Positions 5,420 through 6,861 of a DNA stretch of 6,861 bases are shown here, piece after piece. A program made the translations under genes and the position numbers. Source of the DNA: Pseudomonadota bacterium (GTDB lineage: Bacteria; Pseudomonadota; Alphaproteobacteria; Parvibaculales; Parvibaculaceae); the NCBI GenBank assembly GCA_021780275.1, contig JAJXZC010000516.1, positions 1-6,861 on the forward strand, read 5' to 3'. The notes beneath the pieces are model-generated. The model searched no databases, was not told where the DNA came from, and saw only the letters and a list, made by a program, of their open reading frames with translations. How positions within the stretch are numbered: the first letter of the stretch is position 1; every line of letters starts with the position of its first letter.

Positions 5420-5860
5420 ATCCGCCGCCAAGGCGTTGATTGATCGGCGATTCAGGCTCGATCTTTATGCGGAGTAATTCTGTTGCCGCCAAGGCACAGT
5501 TTCCGCTTTTCAAGACGCCGATATCCAAGCAAAGCAATTCATTTAGAGAAGAAAGAAGCCGCCTGCGGTTGCCGTGGAGCCGGAGGGAATTTGCGCTGTA
5601 TTTTTCGGCGCAGGCGCCATGAAAACCGGCGACAATGCTAGGAATTTCGACCTACACCGGCACTATCGGCAGGGTGACCGCGGTCGAGGGGCCGCGCTCG
5701 CGAAGGGGCTCGCGCGCTTGGTGAAACATTACAAAGTCATATGGTTTCAGTATTGAAAGGTCTCAGAATGAACCAATAACCATCCGTCAACGGGCTTGCA
5801 AAGGCCAATGAATGAGGTGAGTTTTTAATCAGAAATTCACGGTTGATGGAGGGTCGATCG
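5420..5860. other. Long intergenic stretch between the tRNA and the porin-like gene
   Basis: About 440 bases with no gene I can support. The word GCCGCCAAGGC occurs twice (5424-5434 and 5485-5495). An 8-bp long-range stem CGCCTGCG/CGCAGGCG (5560-5567 and 5609-5616) encloses a 41-base loop. A GC-rich block (about 5660-5720) is followed by an AT-richer upstream region of the porin-like gene. A weak promoter guess for that gene is TTGAAA with AATAAC 16 bases later (about 5753-5780). Short open frames of up to 60 codons lack ribosome binding sites and resemble no family. The 3' side of a tRNA is a common integration site, but I see no duplicated tRNA end and no integrase. Confidence 0.55.
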
Positions 5861-6637
5861 ATGCGGAAGCTTCTCGTGGCGATGGGTTTGATGGGTTCGC
5901 TCGTCATGGCAGCGCCGTCTCATGCGGCTGAACTCGGACAGATCAGCGGTCCCGGCGCCACCCATATGTGGGGCGGCTTTTATGGCGGCGTGAACGCGGG
6001 ATATGGCTGGGGCTCCAGTGAGTGGCCGGAATTAGACAAGAATTACAATATTGACGGATGGCTCGCGGGCGCGACGGGCGGCTTCAATATCGACAGCGGA
6101 GACTGGATCTTCGGCTTCGAGATGGATTACGACTGGACCGGAATGAGCGGATCCCAAACCGGCTATCCCTACGGTCGGCAAGCTCCTTATGTGAGGCACG
6201 CCGAGACCGATCTGGAAACACTGGGCACTGCGCGGGTACGCGCCGGATATGATGTCGGCGACGCGACGAACCCTCTGCTTCTCTATGTGACCGGCGGTCT
6301 GGCGTTCGCGAACAACACGCTCACCGACAACGTGACCTTCAACGGCCATACGTTCCTGATCTCGGAGAACGTGATATCGAAACTCGACATGAAGATGATC
6401 GACGGGGAGGACGGATTAATAGCCCTGAAGCATGTTTTTACCGCCAGTCATCCGGGTGAAGCATTCGATATGCGCATCTACAGGCGCCTGCAGAAACGCT
6501 GCCGGCGCGCTGCCGCCAAGTATCTGCCGTTGCAGATGAGCATCAAGATGCTCATCAAGCCCCTGGATCTGAATCCGCGCCTGCAGCAGATGGCGTTGCC
6601 GGTGTTAAAGCGAATCGCACGTTACATGCTTGCCTGA
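5861..6637 (+). CDS. Outer-membrane beta-barrel protein (Omp25/RopB-like) with a replaced C-terminus
   Basis: The ATG at 5861 has GGAGGG 7 bases upstream, fixing a 258-residue product. Residues 1-22 are a Sec signal peptide (MRKLLVAMGLMGSLVMAAPS, cut after SHA). The mature part has the rhizobial surface-antigen opening WGGFYGGVNAGYGWG (37-51), then alternating barrel strands: GWLAGATGGFNI, WIFGFEMDYDWTG, LGTARVRAGYDV and LLLYVTGGLAFANN. These proteins normally end with more strands and a terminal aromatic residue, often Phe, needed for BAM-dependent insertion. Here, from about residue 165, barrel-like sequence stops and a basic, helix-like tail follows (RRLQKRCRRAAAKYLP, LPVLKRIARYMLA), ending in Ala. 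TTA and ATA codons appear in the tail and are rare in the neighbours. The gene is therefore probably a broken porin-like gene fused out of frame context to foreign sequence. A functional barrel is unlikely. Confidence 0.75.
   Translation: MRKLLVAMGLMGSLVMAAPSHAAELGQISGPGATHMWGGFYGGVNAGYGWGSSEWPELDKNYNIDGWLAGATGGFNIDSGDWIFGFEMDYDWTGMSGSQTGYPYGRQAPYVRHAETDLETLGTARVRAGYDVGDATNPLLLYVTGGLAFANNTLTDNVTFNGHTFLISENVISKLDMKMIDGEDGLIALKHVFTASHPGEAFDMRIYRRLQKRCRRAAAKYLPLQMSIKMLIKPLDLNPRLQQMALPVLKRIARYMLA
6346..6637 (+). other. Foreign-looking tail in frame with the truncated barrel gene
   Basis: This stretch encodes residues from about 163 to the stop. It lacks the Gly/aromatic alternation of barrel strands and contains Arg/Lys-rich helical sequence and TTA codons at 6416 and 6605. 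It could be the C-terminal end of an unrelated gene, joined by deletion or insertion. I do not recognise the family. It includes a perfect 10-bp inverted repeat (6535-6556) and the word GCGCCTGCAG twice (6484, 6577). The exact join cannot be placed better than about 6345-6420. Confidence 0.5.
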
Positions 6638-6682
6638 AGGCGCCGTGCGCCGCAGCGTGGCGGACCGGGCGCGGGTAACCGC

Positions 6683-6712
6683 AGCCGGTCACGCCGGCTA
6701 CTTCCTTTTTTT
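6683..6712 (+). terminator. Rho-independent terminator after the barrel gene
   Basis: A 6-bp stem AGCCGG (6683-6688) / CCGGCT (6694-6699) with loop TCACG, followed after a short gap by seven Ts (6706-6712). The polarity serves plus-strand transcription ending 46 bases after the stop at 6637. The short stem and the 6-base gap before the T-run make it moderate rather than strong. Confidence 0.5.
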
Positions 6713-6861
6713 CCTCGCGTGATCCGCGCTGGCGGCAAGGGCTTCCGTACGGGCCTGGCCACCACCACCGATCTTGCCGCGGCGGATTTCCGCGGCCTCT
6801 TCGCTCAGGCCTGGGAACTGAGCGCCCTCGGCGATGAGGACCCCTGGCTCCGCCAGGCGAA
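6698..6861 (-). CDS. Possible C-terminal end of an unknown protein (runs off the window)
   Basis: An open minus-strand frame gives the last 53 residues of a putative protein, with AEIRRGKIGGGGQARTEAL in the middle and the basic end HARKKRK before a TAG at 6700-6698. Codon choice is GC-rich and compatible with coding. However, the opposite strand is also open here (reading ATTTDLAAADFRGLF and so on), so the strand is not certain. The final lysine codons come from the T-run of the plus-strand terminator and the stop lies in its stem, which weakens the case. No family recognised. Confidence 0.3.
   Translation of the reverse strand, partial: RLAEPGVLIAEGAQFPGLSEEAAEIRRGKIGGGGQARTEALAASADHARKKRK

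Noticed and set aside
5280..5477. 65-codon plus-strand frame across the tRNA
   Set aside because: It overlaps the complete tRNA-Glu and its promoter and has no ribosome binding site.
5574..5756. 60-codon plus-strand frame before the barrel gene
   Set aside because: No ribosome binding site, no family similarity, low-complexity middle; likely non-coding.
5344..5860. Integration site (att) at the 3' end of tRNA-Glu
   Set aside because: No repeat of the tRNA 3' end and no integrase in the window.

Overview
The window looks like a chromosomal segment of a GC-rich alphaproteobacterium, probably Rhizobiales or a close relative. The evidence is an RpoH sigma factor with a perfect RpoH box, an RluD-type pseudouridine synthase beside a small membrane protein and a JAMM peptidase (an arrangement I recall from alphaproteobacteria), a dispersed GTCATCCCGG-type repeat, and an Omp25/RopB-like beta-barrel gene. 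No phage or transposase gene is recognisable.

Layout. Positions 1-911 (minus) hold a TetR-family regulator followed by the first 16 codons of an amidohydrolase, probably one operon. A near-perfect palindrome covers the regulator's own start codon and suggests autoregulation. Positions 1013-1669 (plus) hold msrA. Positions 1696-1826 hold a paired REP-like repeat and a strong bidirectional terminator that separates msrA from the convergent rpoH (1849-2751, minus). rluD (2890-3957, minus) lies upstream of rpoH. Its start codon overlaps that of a divergent plus-strand gene for a one-TM protein (3956-4360), which is coupled by a TGATG overlap to an M67/JAMM metallopeptidase (4360-4836).

The most interesting element is in the gap after the peptidase. 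On the minus strand, about 4877-4980, a promoter with TTGACA, 17 nt and GATACA is followed by two strong stem-loops. Their loops carry the anti-Shine-Dalgarno word CUCCUCCC, once in the first and twice (overlapping) in the second. This is the hallmark of the alphaproteobacterial cuckoo / CcsR / alpha-r14 (NfeR1-like) sRNAs, which are stress-linked and in Rhodobacter RpoH-controlled. Here the candidate sits about 2 kb from rpoH.

Next come a tRNA-Glu(CUC) with its own promoter (5296-5419), about 440 bases with no supportable gene, and an outer-membrane beta-barrel gene (5861-6637). The barrel gene has a good signal peptide and N-terminal half, but after about residue 165 it runs into an unrelated basic tail with different codon use, which suggests a truncating recombination, insertion or assembly join. 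A hairpin plus T-run ends that gene. The last ~160 bases carry an uncharacterised minus-strand open frame that runs off the window.

Functionally, the central block groups stress and quality-control functions: methionine sulfoxide repair, the heat-shock sigma factor, a ribosome modification enzyme, a JAMM peptidase and a candidate stress sRNA. Shared regulation is inference.
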